A DNA stretch of 64,000 nucleotides from Geodermatophilus sp. TF02-6 (GTDB lineage: Bacteria; Actinomycetota; Actinomycetes; Mycobacteriales; Geodermatophilaceae). The notes beneath the pieces are model-generated. The model was not told the origin of the DNA, made no database searches, and worked only from the letters and a program-made list of their open reading frames with translations. Positions 17,583-25,663 of this stretch are shown piece after piece (positions within the stretch are counted from its first letter, which is position 1; each line of letters begins with the position of its first letter). A program made the position numbers and the translations under genes. The DNA lies in assembly GCF_003319115.1 (NCBI RefSeq), contig NZ_QOHF01000019.1:1-64000 (forward strand), in the 5' to 3' direction.

Positions 17583-18661
17583 TGGAGGACCCCACTGCCT
17601 CCCGCCCCTCGCGAGCTCGCGCCAGGCCCCGTCCAGAGGCTCGCCGCGAGCCTGCGAGCGGTGAGGAGGACGGGGTCCTTCTGCTGCAGCGGGGCCACTC
17701 GTACGCCGCCGTCCTGCACACCCCGGGCGAGCCGCCGGCGTACCGCCCCCACCCCGACCCCGTGCCGGCCGTCGGGCAGACGCTGGTCCGGGTGACGGCC
17801 GCGCCGGTGGTGCCGCTGGACCTGCTCTGCGCCTCGGGCACGTCGTACTTCGGTCGCCCGGCCGTGCCCTACGTCCCCGGGGTGCAGGGGGTCGGCGTCG
17901 TGGCCGACTCCGCCGCCCACCCGACGGGGGCGCGGGTCTGGTTCGCCACCGCGGCCGGCACGGCGCCCGGCGACGGCAGCCAGGCGGAGCGCTGCGCAGT
18001 CGCCGACGGCGACGTCGTCCCGCTCGACGTCGAGCTCCCCGACCCGGCGGTCGCCGCGATCGGGCTCTCGGGGGTCGCGGCCTGGATGGCGCTCACCTGG
18101 CGGGCGCAGCTGCGGCCGGGCGAACGCGTGCTGGTGCTGGGCGCCGGGGGAGCCGTCGGCCAGGCGGCCATCGGCGCCGCCCGCTCGCTCGACGCGGGCC
18201 GGGTGGTGGCCGTGTGCCGGCCCGGCCCCTCCGCCGAGCGGGCCGCCCGCGCCGGCGCCGACGAGGTCGTCCCCCTGACCGAGGACGTCGACGAGCTGGC
18301 GCGACGACTGGCGCGGGCCTGCGGCGGGGACGTCGACGTCGTCGTCGACCCGGTCTTCGGCGCCGCGGCGACGGCGGCCTCCCGCGTGCTGGCCCCGGGC
18401 GGGCGGCTGGTGAACCTCGGCGGCGCGTCGGGCGACACCGCCCGGTTCTCCTCGGCCGTGCTCCGCAGCCGCAGCGCGTCGGTGCTCGGCTACACGAACA
18501 ACGCGCTGACCGGCGAGCAGCGGGCCGCCGCGCTGGCCTGCGCCGCGGCCGGGCGGCTCGCGGTCGACCACGAACTGCTGCCGCTGTCCCGGGCCGCGGA
18601 GGGGTGGGCGCGGACCGCAGCCGGTGCGGGACGGCGCGTGGTGCTGAGCCCCGGCGGCTGA
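17582..18661 (+). CDS. Zinc-independent quinone oxidoreductase / MDR dehydrogenase
   Basis: NAD(P)H-dependent oxidoreductase of the medium-chain (QOR) group, 359 aa. The GroES-like part begins at YAAVLHTPGEPPAYR and includes LVRVTAAPVVPLDLLCASG. The Rossmann part contains VLVLGAGGAVGQAAIGAARS. No catalytic Zn cysteines are seen. The ATG at 17582 overlaps the ligA-like stop (TGATG), but codons 2-33 are encoded by an intergenic hairpin repeat, giving a Pro/Arg-rich leader absent from relatives. The native start may have been lost, or translation may begin at GTG 17762, which would remove conserved sequence. Likely role: reduction of a quinone or enone in the pathway. Confidence 0.75.
   Translation: MEDPTASRPSRARARPRPEARREPASGEEDGVLLLQRGHSYAAVLHTPGEPPAYRPHPDPVPAVGQTLVRVTAAPVVPLDLLCASGTSYFGRPAVPYVPGVQGVGVVADSAAHPTGARVWFATAAGTAPGDGSQAERCAVADGDVVPLDVELPDPAVAAIGLSGVAAWMALTWRAQLRPGERVLVLGAGGAVGQAAIGAARSLDAGRVVAVCRPGPSAERAARAGADEVVPLTEDVDELARRLARACGGDVDVVVDPVFGAAATAASRVLAPGGRLVNLGGASGDTARFSSAVLRSRSASVLGYTNNALTGEQRAAALACAAAGRLAVDHELLPLSRAAEGWARTAAGAGRRVVLSPGG
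17584..17678. repeat. Covarying hairpin element, copy 3, inside the 5' end of a gene
   Basis: Left arm GGCCCCGTCC (17625-17634) pairs with GGACGGGGTCC (17668-17678); the centre has GCCGCGAGCCTGCGAGCGGTGA. A half-unit in the opposite orientation occupies about 17584-17622 (GGACCCCACTGCCTCCCGCC). It lies between the dioxygenase subunit and the oxidoreductase, inside the apparent reading frame of the latter. Confidence 0.8.
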
Positions 18662-18672
18662 TCGGCGGCTGA

Positions 18673-19518
18673 TCAGCCGGGCGTGGCGCAGACCAGGACC
18701 AGCGTGCCGGGGACGAGCGCGCCCCGGGCCGGCGACCACTGGCCCCACTCCCGGGTGCGCCCCGGCGTCCACTCGGGTTCCACCAGGTCCTCGAGCACGA
18801 ACCCGGCGCCGACGACGGCGCGCACCCAGTCACCGACCGTGCGGTGGTGCTCGACGTAGACCGCGCGCCCGTCGTCGGTCTCCACGTACGGCGTCCGGTC
18901 GAAGTAGGAGGAGGTGACCTGCAGGTCCCCGGGGTCGGGGGAGTCGGGGAACGGCCAGCGGAACGGGTGGTTCACCGACGCGACGAACCGCCCGCCCGGC
19001 CGCAGCACCCGCCGCACCTCGGCCAGCGCGCCTCGGGCGTCGGCCACGAACGGCAGCCCGCCGAAGGCTGAGCAGGCCAGGTCCACGCTGGCGGTGGCCA
19101 GCGGCAGCGCGCCGACGTCGGCCTGCACCAGGGGGACGTCGGTGCCGGTGGCCCGGTTGAGCCCGGCCGCGCGGGCGAGCATCCCGGCCGACAGGTCGAG
19201 GGCGACGACGTCGGCCCCCGCGCGGGCCAGCCACCGCGCGCACGGTGCCGACCCGCAGCCGACCTCCAGCACCCGCCGCCCGGCGACGTCCCCGAGCAGG
19301 TGGGCCTCGCCCTCGCGCAGCCCCTCGGGGCACCAGAGGAAGTCCACGTCGCCGAGGTCGTCGCCGTGCTCGGCCAGGTAGGCCGGGGCCGCGGCGTCCC
19401 ACCACCGCCGGCTGGCGCGCACCGACTCCGCCGTCCCGGCCGGCCGGCGGACGACCCCGCCCGGCGCCGGGTAGCCGTCGCTGCCCAGGGGGAGGCCGGG
19501 TACCGGAGGAGTGGTCAT
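18673..19518 (-). CDS. Class I SAM-dependent methyltransferase
   Basis: Predicted SAM methyltransferase, 281 aa. The SAM-binding motif I VLEVGCGSAPCARWLARAG is near residue 95, with motif II VVALDLSAGML and the post-motif GRFVASVNHPFRWPF. The last third has PYVETDDGRAVYVEHHRTVGD, as in small-molecule methyltransferases next to actinobacterial rpsA. ATG at 19518 was chosen; upstream frame extension is low-complexity. Convergent with the oxidoreductase gene and divergent from rpsA. Confidence 0.85.
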   Translation of the reverse strand: MTTPPVPGLPLGSDGYPAPGGVVRRPAGTAESVRASRRWWDAAAPAYLAEHGDDLGDVDFLWCPEGLREGEAHLLGDVAGRRVLEVGCGSAPCARWLARAGADVVALDLSAGMLARAAGLNRATGTDVPLVQADVGALPLATASVDLACSAFGGLPFVADARGALAEVRRVLRPGGRFVASVNHPFRWPFPDSPDPGDLQVTSSYFDRTPYVETDDGRAVYVEHHRTVGDWVRAVVGAGFVLEDLVEPEWTPGRTREWGQWSPARGALVPGTLVLVCATPG

Positions 19519-19570
19519 GGCGCGCCGATCGTGACACGCCGCCGGAGGTGTTCCTGCGCGACGCCCCTGG

Positions 19571-19600
19571 TGGACCCGCTCGCGCGCGCGTCCGTAGGAT
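19571..19600 (+). promoter_or_regulatory. Candidate rpsA promoter
   Basis: TGGACC (19571-19576) and TAGGAT (19595-19600) are separated by 18 bp, about 130 nt before rpsA. The leader between 19608 and 19733 holds a short inverted repeat (CCCACGTGCGGG) and no other gene. Confidence 0.45.
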
Positions 19601-19733
19601 GGAATGACGCCAGAGGTCTGCAGTGTTGTTCCCACGTGCGGGGGACCGCTCTCTGTTGCCCCCTGAACGTCCCCACGGCCCCTCCGGGTCGTGGTCCTGT
19701 CCCTACGACTCCCCGTCCGGAGCACTCGACCAC

Positions 19734-21194
19734 ATGACCTCCACCCAGGTCCGTCCTAGCAGCACCCCGCAGGTCGCCGTCAACGACATCGGCACCGCGG
19801 AGGACTTCCTCGCCGCGATCGACCAGACGATCAAGTACTTCAACGACGGCGACATCGTCGAAGGCGTCATCGTCAAGGTCGACCGGGACGAGGTGCTGCT
19901 GGACATCGGCTACAAGACCGAGGGCGTCATCCCCTCGCGCGAGCTGTCCATCAAGCACGACGTCGACCCCAACGAGGTCGTCACCGTCGGCGACGAGGTG
20001 GAAGCCCTCGTCCTCCAGAAGGAGGACAAGGAAGGCCGGCTGATCCTGTCCAAGAAGCGCGCCCAGTACGAGCGCGCCTGGGGCACGATCGAGGCGAAGA
20101 AGGAAGCCGACGAGGTCGTCACCGGCACCGTCATCGAGGTCGTCAAGGGCGGCCTCATCCTCGACATCGGTCTGCGCGGGTTCCTCCCCGCCTCGCTGGT
20201 CGAGATGCGCCGCGTCCGCGACCTGCAGCCCTACGTGGGCCGCGAGCTCGAGGCCAAGATCATCGAGCTCGACAAGAACCGCAACAACGTCGTCCTCTCC
20301 CGCCGGCAGTGGCTGGAGCAGACCCAGTCCGAGGTCCGCAGCGAGTTCCTCAACAAGCTCGCCAAGGGCCAGGTGCGCACCGGCGTGGTCTCCTCGATCG
20401 TCAACTTCGGTGCGTTCGTGGACCTGGGCGGCGTGGACGGCCTGGTGCACGTCTCCGAGCTGTCCTGGAAGCACATCGACCACCCGTCGGAGGTCGTCGA
20501 GGTGGGCCAGGAGGTCACCGTCGAGGTCCTCGACGTCGACCTCGACCGCGAGCGGGTCTCGCTGTCGCTGAAGGCGACGCAGGAGGACCCGTGGCGGCAG
20601 TTCGCCCGGACCCACCAGATCGGCCAGGTCGTGCCGGGCAAGGTCACCAAGCTGGTGCCCTTCGGTGCGTTCGTCCGCGTCGACGAGGGCATCGAGGGTC
20701 TGGTGCACATCTCCGAGCTGGCCGAGCGCCACGTGGAGATCCCCGAGCAGGTCGTGCAGGTCGGCGACGAGATCCTGGTCAAGGTCATCGACATCGACCT
20801 CGACCGGCGCCGGATCTCGCTGTCGCTCAAGCAGGCCAACGAGGGCGTCGTCGGCGACGAGGACGTGTTCGACCCGGCCGCCTACGGCATGGCCGCCTCG
20901 TACGACGAGCAGGGCAACTACATCTACCCCGAGGGCTTCGACCCGGAGACCGGCGAGTGGCTCGAGGGCTACGAGGAGGCCCGCGAGACCTGGGAGCGGC
21001 AGTACGCCGAGGCTCAGGCCCGCTACGAGGCGCACCGCCGCCAGATCGCCGAGGCCCGCGCGGCCGACGCCGAGGCCGCCGCCGGTGGCAACTACTCCAG
21101 CGGTGACGTGGACGCCGACGACACCTCCGGCGGCACGCTGGCCAGCGACGAGGCGCTCGCCGCGCTGCGGGCCAAGCTGGCCGGCGGCGCGTGA
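19734..21194 (+). CDS. rpsA: 30S ribosomal protein S1
   Basis: RNA-binding ribosomal protein helping mRNA recruitment; 486 aa with four S1 OB-fold repeats, as in actinobacteria (E. coli has six). The repeats start at about 36 ([20 protein letters not shown]), 122 ([20 protein letters not shown]), 207 ([20 protein letters not shown]) and 294 ([20 protein letters not shown]). The C-terminal tail of about 110 aa is acidic, with [20 protein letters not shown], the form conserved in mycobacterial RpsA. ATG at 19734; a weak GGAG precedes it. Confidence 0.97.
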   Translation: MTSTQVRPSSTPQVAVNDIGTAEDFLAAIDQTIKYFNDGDIVEGVIVKVDRDEVLLDIGYKTEGVIPSRELSIKHDVDPNEVVTVGDEVEALVLQKEDKEGRLILSKKRAQYERAWGTIEAKKEADEVVTGTVIEVVKGGLILDIGLRGFLPASLVEMRRVRDLQPYVGRELEAKIIELDKNRNNVVLSRRQWLEQTQSEVRSEFLNKLAKGQVRTGVVSSIVNFGAFVDLGGVDGLVHVSELSWKHIDHPSEVVEVGQEVTVEVLDVDLDRERVSLSLKATQEDPWRQFARTHQIGQVVPGKVTKLVPFGAFVRVDEGIEGLVHISELAERHVEIPEQVVQVGDEILVKVIDIDLDRRRISLSLKQANEGVVGDEDVFDPAAYGMAASYDEQGNYIYPEGFDPETGEWLEGYEEARETWERQYAEAQARYEAHRRQIAEARAADAEAAAGGNYSSGDVDADDTSGGTLASDEALAALRAKLAGGA

Positions 21195-21230
21195 GGCGTC
21201 GCCGGTCGATCCCGACCGGCACCTGACGAC

Positions 21231-21266
21231 AGGCCCGGGACCCCGCGGGGTCCCGGGCCTCTTCGT
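21231..21266 (+). terminator. rpsA terminator
   Basis: A 14-bp perfect stem (21231-21244 with 21247-21260; AGGCCCGGGACCCC and its complement) is followed by CTTCGTCGTC, 36 nt after the rpsA stop. Classic intrinsic terminator shape without a long T run. Confidence 0.85.
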
Positions 21267-21355
21267 CGTCTCCGGATGCCGCGGCCCCGTCCCGGGCTGG
21301 TCCCCTTCCGCCCACCGCCGGCCCCGTCCCGGGCCCCGCCCTGAGCCTGCGAGGC

Positions 21356-21409
21356 GGCCCCTCGCAGGGGCCCGCCGCGAACTTGTGAGCGGTGGGGGGC
21401 GAGGGGTCC
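21356..21409. repeat. Covarying intergenic hairpin element, copy 4
   Basis: Left arm GGCCCCTCGC (21356-21365) pairs with GCGAGGGGTCC (21399-21409); the centre is CGCCGCGAACTTGTGAGCGGTGGGG. A half-unit precedes it (CCGCCCTGAGCCTGCGAGG, about 21336-21355), and extra GGGGTCCTT repeats follow to 21435. It lies between rpsA and a convergent small gene. Confidence 0.85.
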
Positions 21410-21447
21410 TTCGAGGGGTCCTTGTCGGGGTCCTTGTCGGGGGTTTT

Positions 21448-21720
21448 TCAGAGGCTGAGGATGATGGCGAACGCGGTGCGGGGCCGGCCGCCCGAACCGG
21501 CCAGGAACTGCCAGGTGTGCCGTCCGGCGGGGGCGGTGGCCGTCAGCCAGCGCGTGAACGCGTTGCGGGATCGCGCGGCTCCGGTGCGCTCCAGCCGTTC
21601 GCGGACCGCCGGCAGGTCGGTGCACCGCACGCCGGTGGGGCGGTCGAGCCGGTGGCGACCGGGACCGCGCCGGACGGCTGCGGGGGTCGACGGGGGAGCC
21701 GCGTGGGCGGGACGGGACAT
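21448..21720 (-). CDS. Small hypothetical protein, 90 aa
   Basis: I do not recognise this protein. It is basic (many Arg), with a Pro/Ala-rich first 30 residues and a conserved-looking end (RHTWQFLAGSGGRPRTAFAI). A Shine-Dalgarno GAGGAAGG lies about 10 nt before the ATG at 21720, and it is divergent from coaE, which favours a real gene. No membrane segment, signal peptide or metal motif is seen. The stop codon lies at the edge of the hairpin-repeat region. Confidence 0.5.
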   Translation of the reverse strand: MSRPAHAAPPSTPAAVRRGPGRHRLDRPTGVRCTDLPAVRERLERTGAARSRNAFTRWLTATAPAGRHTWQFLAGSGGRPRTAFAIILSL

Positions 21721-21851
21721 GGTCGGTACACCTTCCTCGGCGGGTGGAGAGCGCCGGGGGAGAGTTGCCCACGGTGCGGGTGTGACGGGAGCGACGCGCC
21801 GGACGACGCGGGCGGCTGTTACCCGTCCGTGATCGTCGCCGGGGTGCTGGC

Positions 21852-21857
21852 TACGGT
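21852..21857 (+). promoter_or_regulatory. -10 hexamer of coaE (leaderless)
   Basis: TACGGT is 6 nt before the coaE ATG with no Shine-Dalgarno sequence. Confidence 0.5.
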
Positions 21858-21863
21858 CCGTGC

Positions 21864-22460
21864 ATGCTGCGGATCGGGCTGACCGGCGGGATCGGATCGG
21901 GCAAGAGCACGGTGTCCGGGCTCCTGGCCGCCCGCGGCGCGCGGGTGGTGGACGCCGACCGGATCGCCCGCGAGGTGGTCGAGCCGGGCACCCCGGGGCT
22001 GGACGCCGTCGTCGTCGCGTTCGGGCCGGACGTGCTGACCGCCGACGGGGCCCTCGACCGGCCCGCCCTGGCGGCGGTCGTGTTCGCCGACCCGCAGGCC
22101 CGGGCCCGGCTGGACGCGATCGTGCACCCGCTGGTGCGGGCGCGGGCCGCCGAGCTGGTCGCCGCGGCCCCTCCCGACGCCGTGGTCGTGCAGGACGTCC
22201 CGCTGCTGGTGGAGACCGGTCAGGCCGCGTCCTACGACCTCGTGCTGGTCGTCGAGGCCGACCTGGAGACCCGGGTGCAGCGGCTGCTCGCCCGCGGGCT
22301 CGGTGAGGCCGACGCGCGCGCCCGCATCGCCGCGCAGGCCACCGACGAGCAGCGCCGTGCGGTCGCCGACGTGGTCCTGGACAACAGCGGCAGCGTCGAG
22401 GACCTGGCGGCGCAGGTGGACCGCTTCTGGGCCGAGCACGTGACCCCCGCCGTCGGTTGA
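21864..22460 (+). CDS. coaE: Dephospho-CoA kinase
   Basis: Last step of coenzyme A synthesis: phosphorylates the 3'-OH of dephospho-CoA. 198 aa, with P-loop [13 protein letters not shown] at residues 5-17, the substrate-lid region [15 protein letters not shown], and [13 protein letters not shown]. Mycobacterial CoaE is longer because of a C-terminal UPF0157 domain, which is absent here. It follows rpsA, as in many actinobacteria. Confidence 0.95.
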   Translation: MLRIGLTGGIGSGKSTVSGLLAARGARVVDADRIAREVVEPGTPGLDAVVVAFGPDVLTADGALDRPALAAVVFADPQARARLDAIVHPLVRARAAELVAAAPPDAVVVQDVPLLVETGQAASYDLVLVVEADLETRVQRLLARGLGEADARARIAAQATDEQRRAVADVVLDNSGSVEDLAAQVDRFWAEHVTPAVG

Positions 22461-22568
22461 CCTGCTGCGTCGCCCGGCGCCCGGTGGAGGGCGTCGTGCG
22501 CGGCGTCGTGCACGGTGGACACCACGACGATCGCCGCACCCGGCCGGCGAGCGGCACCCCGAGACAGC

Positions 22569-22601
22569 GAGAGGCCCGGGTCCACCGGGCCCGGGCCTCT
22601 C
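22569..22601 (-). terminator. Terminator of the tRNA-Gly-Cys-Val operon
   Basis: GAGAGGCCCGGG (22569-22580) and CCCGGGCCTCTC (22590-22601) form a perfect 12-bp stem just downstream of tRNA-Val on the minus strand. The same stem core recurs behind the other tRNA-Val at 25743-25777. Confidence 0.75.
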
Positions 22602-22607
22602 CTGTGG

Positions 22608-22679
22608 TGGGCGATACTGGGTTCGAACCAGTGACCTCTACCGTGTCAAGGTAGCGCGCTACCACTGCGCCAATCGCCC
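22608..22679 (-). tRNA. tRNA-Val(GAC)
   Basis: 72-nt canonical cloverleaf: acceptor GGGCGAT/ATCGCCC with discriminator A, anticodon loop CTTGACACG giving GAC, and T loop TTCGAAC. CCA is not encoded. The 3' half is identical to the tRNA-Val(CAC) at 25664. Confidence 0.95.
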
Positions 22680-22730
22680 GGTCCGGCCTGCCCGGCCGGG
22701 TCCCCCTCCACCGCGCTCGGCGGGGAGCCG

Positions 22731-22801
22731 AGGTGGAGACGGGATTTGAACCCGTGTAGACGGCTTTGCAGGCCGTTGCCTCGCCTCTCGGCCACTCCAC
22801 C
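22731..22801 (-). tRNA. tRNA-Cys(GCA)
   Basis: 71 nt: acceptor GGTGGAG/CTCCACC with U73, the discriminator expected for cysteine; anticodon loop has CTGCAAA, giving GCA. CCA is not encoded. Middle gene of a three-tRNA cluster. Confidence 0.95.
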
Positions 22802-22842
22802 GCACGCGGGCGCCGGTCTCGCGACCAGCGCCCGAGGTCCCG

Positions 22843-22915
22843 AGCGGACGACGGGATTCGAACCCGCGACCCTCACCTTGGCAAGGTGATGCTCTACCAA
22901 CTGAGCCACGTCCGC
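22843..22915 (-). tRNA. tRNA-Gly(GCC)
   Basis: 73 nt: acceptor GCGGACG/CGTCCGC with U73; anticodon loop CTTGCCAAG gives GCC; T loop TTCGAAT. First gene of the Gly-Cys-Val cluster on the minus strand. Confidence 0.95.
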
Positions 22916-22975
22916 GCTGTCGTACGAGGAGAACCATACCCGACGTCGGAGGGGGGTTCGCAGGGGGCCCCCGGC

Positions 22976-23422
22976 TCACCGGCCGCTCGGGTCGGCGCCG
23001 CCGTTGGACAGCAGGGTGGTCAACTCGTCGTCCACGTCCAGCACGGAGGACTCCTCGCCGAGCGGGACGACGGTGGCGGTGAGCTGCAGGAACCCGGCGA
23101 CCGTGCCGCGGGAGGCCTCGAACAGCGCCTCGCCCGAGGGCGCGCGCAGGTGCAGGAAGAGGACGTCGTTCGACGTCCGGGACGGCCACAGCCGCACGTC
23201 GCCCTCGCCCGTCGGCCGGTCCAGGCCCGCCTGCAGCAGCTCGCGGCCCACCAGCCAGGAGATGCCCGTGTCCTCCTCGCCGCTGTCGCCGAAGATGATC
23301 CGGACGGCGAACGGGTCGCCGACCTCGTAGCTGAGCAGCGCGGGCACCTCGGTCCAGGACCGTGGACCGATCAGGTGCAGGGTCGTGGCACAGGTGTACC
23401 CGGGCGGGGAGCTGCTCGTCAT
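22976..23422 (-). CDS. SsgA-family cell-division/sporulation regulator
   Basis: Actinobacteria-specific SsgA/SsgB-like protein, 148 aa, usual length. The family signatures are clear: YEVGDPFAVRIIF near residue 30, ISWLVGRELLQAGL, RPTGEGDVRLWPSR, and PSGEALFEASRGTVAGFL. In Streptomyces, SsgB recruits FtsZ to sporulation septa; in less differentiated actinobacteria these proteins are linked to septation generally. It lies beside a tRNA cluster and is divergent from a sigma factor gene. Confidence 0.85.
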   Translation of the reverse strand: MTSSSPPGYTCATTLHLIGPRSWTEVPALLSYEVGDPFAVRIIFGDSGEEDTGISWLVGRELLQAGLDRPTGEGDVRLWPSRTSNDVLFLHLRAPSGEALFEASRGTVAGFLQLTATVVPLGEESSVLDVDDELTTLLSNGGADPSGR

Positions 23423-23561
23423 GTCGGCTGCAACGACCTTTCCGTCGAGCGGGAAGGGCGCCCGGGCGACTCCGGGCGGATCGACCCGGTGAGTGCCCGC
23501 TGCGGGACGAGCTGAACCGTGGTCTCTCCCCGCCGCGCACGGCGCGTGTGACGATGGACTC

Positions 23562-24179
23562 GTGAGCAGCCCGGCCCGGCGTGTCGGCGACGACTCCGGG
23601 GACGCCGACCTCGTGGCGCGGATGCGCGCGGGGGACCGCGGTGCCGTGACCGAGCTGTTCGACCGCTTCGGCCGGCCGGCCTTCACCCTGGCGCGGCGCA
23701 TCCTCGCCGACGACGCGCTCGCCGAGGACGTGCTGCAGCAGGTGTTCCTCGGCGTCTGGCGCGACCCCGGCGCCTACGACCGCAGCCGCGGCAGCTTCTC
23801 GTCCTGGCTGCTGGCCGTCGTCCACCACGGGGCCGTCGACGCCGTCCGGCGTGGGGAGTCCCAGCGGCGCCGGCCGGTCCGTGCCGAGGACGACGCGGGC
23901 GCCGCGGCACCCTCGTCGTCCCGGGACGCGGGGGGGCGGCGCCCGGCCGCCCAGCGGGTGCGCGCCGCGCTCGGCGCCCTGCCCGACGACCAGCGGGAGG
24001 CGCTCGCGCTGGCCTACTACGGCGGATACACCCAGCGGGAGGTCGCCGCCCTGACCCGGGCTCCGCTCGGCACGGTCACGTCGCGCATGCTCGCGGGCAT
24101 GCGCCGGCTCGCCGAGGAGCTCGGCGGCACGAGCGCCTCGTCCGGCGGCGGCGCCCCGATCGGGGGGGCCGGGCGGTGA
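23562..24179 (+). CDS. ECF RNA polymerase sigma factor (SigK-like)
   Basis: Extracytoplasmic-function sigma factor, 205 aa. Region 2 covers about 25-95 (LVARMRAGDRGAVTELFDRF, then AEDVLQQVFLGVWR). Region 4 covers about 140-190 (ALGALPDDQREALALAYYGG, then TQREVAALTRAPLGTVTSRM). GTG at 23562 has GACGAT 6 nt upstream and may be leaderless. It overlaps its downstream anti-sigma factor as GTGA, the arrangement of SigK/RskA. Confidence 0.88.
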   Translation: MSSPARRVGDDSGDADLVARMRAGDRGAVTELFDRFGRPAFTLARRILADDALAEDVLQQVFLGVWRDPGAYDRSRGSFSSWLLAVVHHGAVDAVRRGESQRRRPVRAEDDAGAAAPSSSRDAGGRRPAAQRVRAALGALPDDQREALALAYYGGYTQREVAALTRAPLGTVTSRMLAGMRRLAEELGGTSASSGGGAPIGGAGR

Positions 24180-25096
24180 GGGAGGACCGGGGCGGCGCGC
24201 CGCGGCGCGGGGAGCACGAGGTCTTCGACGAGCTGGCCGTCGGCTGGGCGCTGCACGCGCTCGAGCCCGAGGAGGAGTCCCTCTTCGCCGCGCACCTGCC
24301 CGAGTGCGCACGCTGCCGGCGCACGGTCACCGAGACCGGCGAGGTGATGGGCGCCATGGCCACCGGCCTGACCACGGTCGACCCGCCCGAGCGGCTGCGC
24401 GAGCGGCTGCGGGCCGCGGTGGAGGAGACCGACCAGGTGTCCGCGCCGCCTCCCGTGCCGGACCGGCCGGTGCGGCCGGCCCCGGCCGCACCGGCCGGGG
24501 CCACCCGCTGGACCGAGCACCCGGCCGCGGCGTCCCCCGGCGTCCGGCCGCCCGCCACCTCGCCCGGCTTCCGGCCGTCCACCCCGGTGGGCCGCCGGGT
24601 GCCGCCGAGCGCGTGGCGGCGGGTGCTGCCCAACGCCCTGGTCGCGGCGGCGGTGGCGGCCATCCTGGCGTTGGGTACCTGGAACGTTCTCCTGAGCTCC
24701 GCGCGGGACGACGCGCAGGCGACCGCCGCCCGGCAGCAGGAACTGGTCAACGCCCTGCTGACCCCCGGCCACGCCGCCATCGCGCCGCTGTCCGGGAATG
24801 ACGGCACGCCGCTGGCCACGGTGATCGCCCGCAACGGGCAGGTGCAGGTGGTCACGCACGGGCTGCGGCCCAACGACACCTCGGAGCAGACCTACGTCGT
24901 GTGGGGCACCGCCGAGGGACTGCCGGTCCCGCTGGGCACCTTCGACGTCGTGTCGTCGCGGATGGACCTGCGCACCGTAGGCTCGGCCTCGACCGGCCTC
25001 GACGACTACACCGGCTACGCCGTCAGCCTCGAGCCCGGTCGCCGGATGCCGGCACGGCCGACGGAGATCGTCGCGGACGGGGAGGTGACCAGCTGA
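24176..25096 (+). CDS. Anti-sigma factor, RskA family, zinc-binding
   Basis: Membrane anti-sigma factor, 306 aa. The N-terminal cytoplasmic anti-sigma domain has the zinc motif HLPECARCRRTV (HxxxCxxC) near residue 42. A Pro/Ala-rich linker (about 85-150) leads to one transmembrane helix (about 155-178, NALVAAAVAAILALGTWNVL). The extracytoplasmic RskA domain includes SEQTYVVWGTAEGLPVPLG and ends with TGYAVSLEPGRRMP. It should hold the preceding sigma factor inactive until released by proteolysis. The gene overlaps both neighbours. Confidence 0.88.
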   Translation: MREDRGGAPRRGEHEVFDELAVGWALHALEPEEESLFAAHLPECARCRRTVTETGEVMGAMATGLTTVDPPERLRERLRAAVEETDQVSAPPPVPDRPVRPAPAAPAGATRWTEHPAAASPGVRPPATSPGFRPSTPVGRRVPPSAWRRVLPNALVAAAVAAILALGTWNVLLSSARDDAQATAARQQELVNALLTPGHAAIAPLSGNDGTPLATVIARNGQVQVVTHGLRPNDTSEQTYVVWGTAEGLPVPLGTFDVVSSRMDLRTVGSASTGLDDYTGYAVSLEPGRRMPARPTEIVADGEVTS

Positions 25097-25566
25097 GCGG
25101 ACACGAGACGGCGGCGCGACCCGTTCCCGAGGCGCCCGGTCAGCGGTGGGCCCACGCTGCGCACGGTCACCGCAGCCTCCGGGAGCGGATCGCCGAGACG
25201 CGCTGGCGCCGTCGGCTGGCCGCGCGGCGCACCGTCGACTCCACCTACCGGGTGTGCGTCGGGGTCGTCGGTGGGCTGGTCGTCGCGGTCGGCCTGGTGA
25301 CGATCCCGCTGCCGGGGCCCGGCTGGCTGACCGTGATCGCCGGGTTGTTCGTGCTGGCCACCGAGTTCTTCTGGGCCGAGCGGCTGCTGGAGTTCACCAA
25401 GCGGCACGTCCGGGCCTGGACCGACTGGCTGGGCCGGCAGGCGGCGTGGGTGCGGTTGGCGGTCGCCCTCGTCACCGCGGCGTTCGTCTACGGCGTCCTG
25501 CTCGTCACCCTGCACGTGACCGGCGTCCCCACCTGGGTGCCGGGGTGGGTGCCGCTCTGGCGGTGA
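25093..25566 (+). CDS. TIGR02611-like membrane protein, probable CTG start
   Basis: Small integral membrane protein, 157 aa, of the actinobacterial TIGR02611 type. Two hydrophobic hairpins are seen: VGGLVVAVGLVTIPLPGPGW to VIAGLFVLATEFFWAERLL, and VRLAVALVTAAFVYGVLLVT. The conserved PGPGW turn is typical. No ATG, GTG or TTG exists in frame before the first helix. CTG at 25093 overlaps the anti-sigma stop as CTGA and has GGGAGGTG 6 nt upstream, so it is the best start. The function is unknown. The last codons come from a 37-bp tandem repeat. Confidence 0.72.
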   Translation: MSGHETAARPVPEAPGQRWAHAAHGHRSLRERIAETRWRRRLAARRTVDSTYRVCVGVVGGLVVAVGLVTIPLPGPGWLTVIAGLFVLATEFFWAERLLEFTKRHVRAWTDWLGRQAAWVRLAVALVTAAFVYGVLLVTLHVTGVPTWVPGWVPLWR

Positions 25567-25647
25567 ACGTCCGGTGCCGGGGTGGGTGCCGTTCCGGCGG
25601 TGAACGTCCGGCGCCGGGGTGGGTGCCGTTCCAGCGATGGGCGTCTG
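25537..25647. repeat. 37-bp tandem repeat, 3 copies
   Basis: Copies start at 25537, 25574 and 25611, each beginning with GTGCCGGGGTGGGTGCCG or a one-base variant; the third copy decays at its end. The first copy encodes the end of the preceding membrane protein and its stop codon; the others are intergenic, just before tRNA-Val(CAC). Confidence 0.85.
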
Positions 25648-25648
25648 G

Positions 25649-25654
25649 CACAAT
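25649..25654 (+). promoter_or_regulatory. -10 hexamer of tRNA-Val(CAC)
   Basis: CACAAT ends 9 nt before the first base of the mature tRNA. A clear -35 is not visible within the repeat upstream. Confidence 0.4.
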
Positions 25655-25663
25655 GAACAGCAC

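Noticed and set aside
19601-19733. rpsA leader as a riboswitch
   Set aside because: Only a short inverted repeat is visible; no known aptamer core could be recognised.
25537-25647. 37-bp repeats considered as a CRISPR array
   Set aside because: Units are contiguous without spacers and overlap a gene end.
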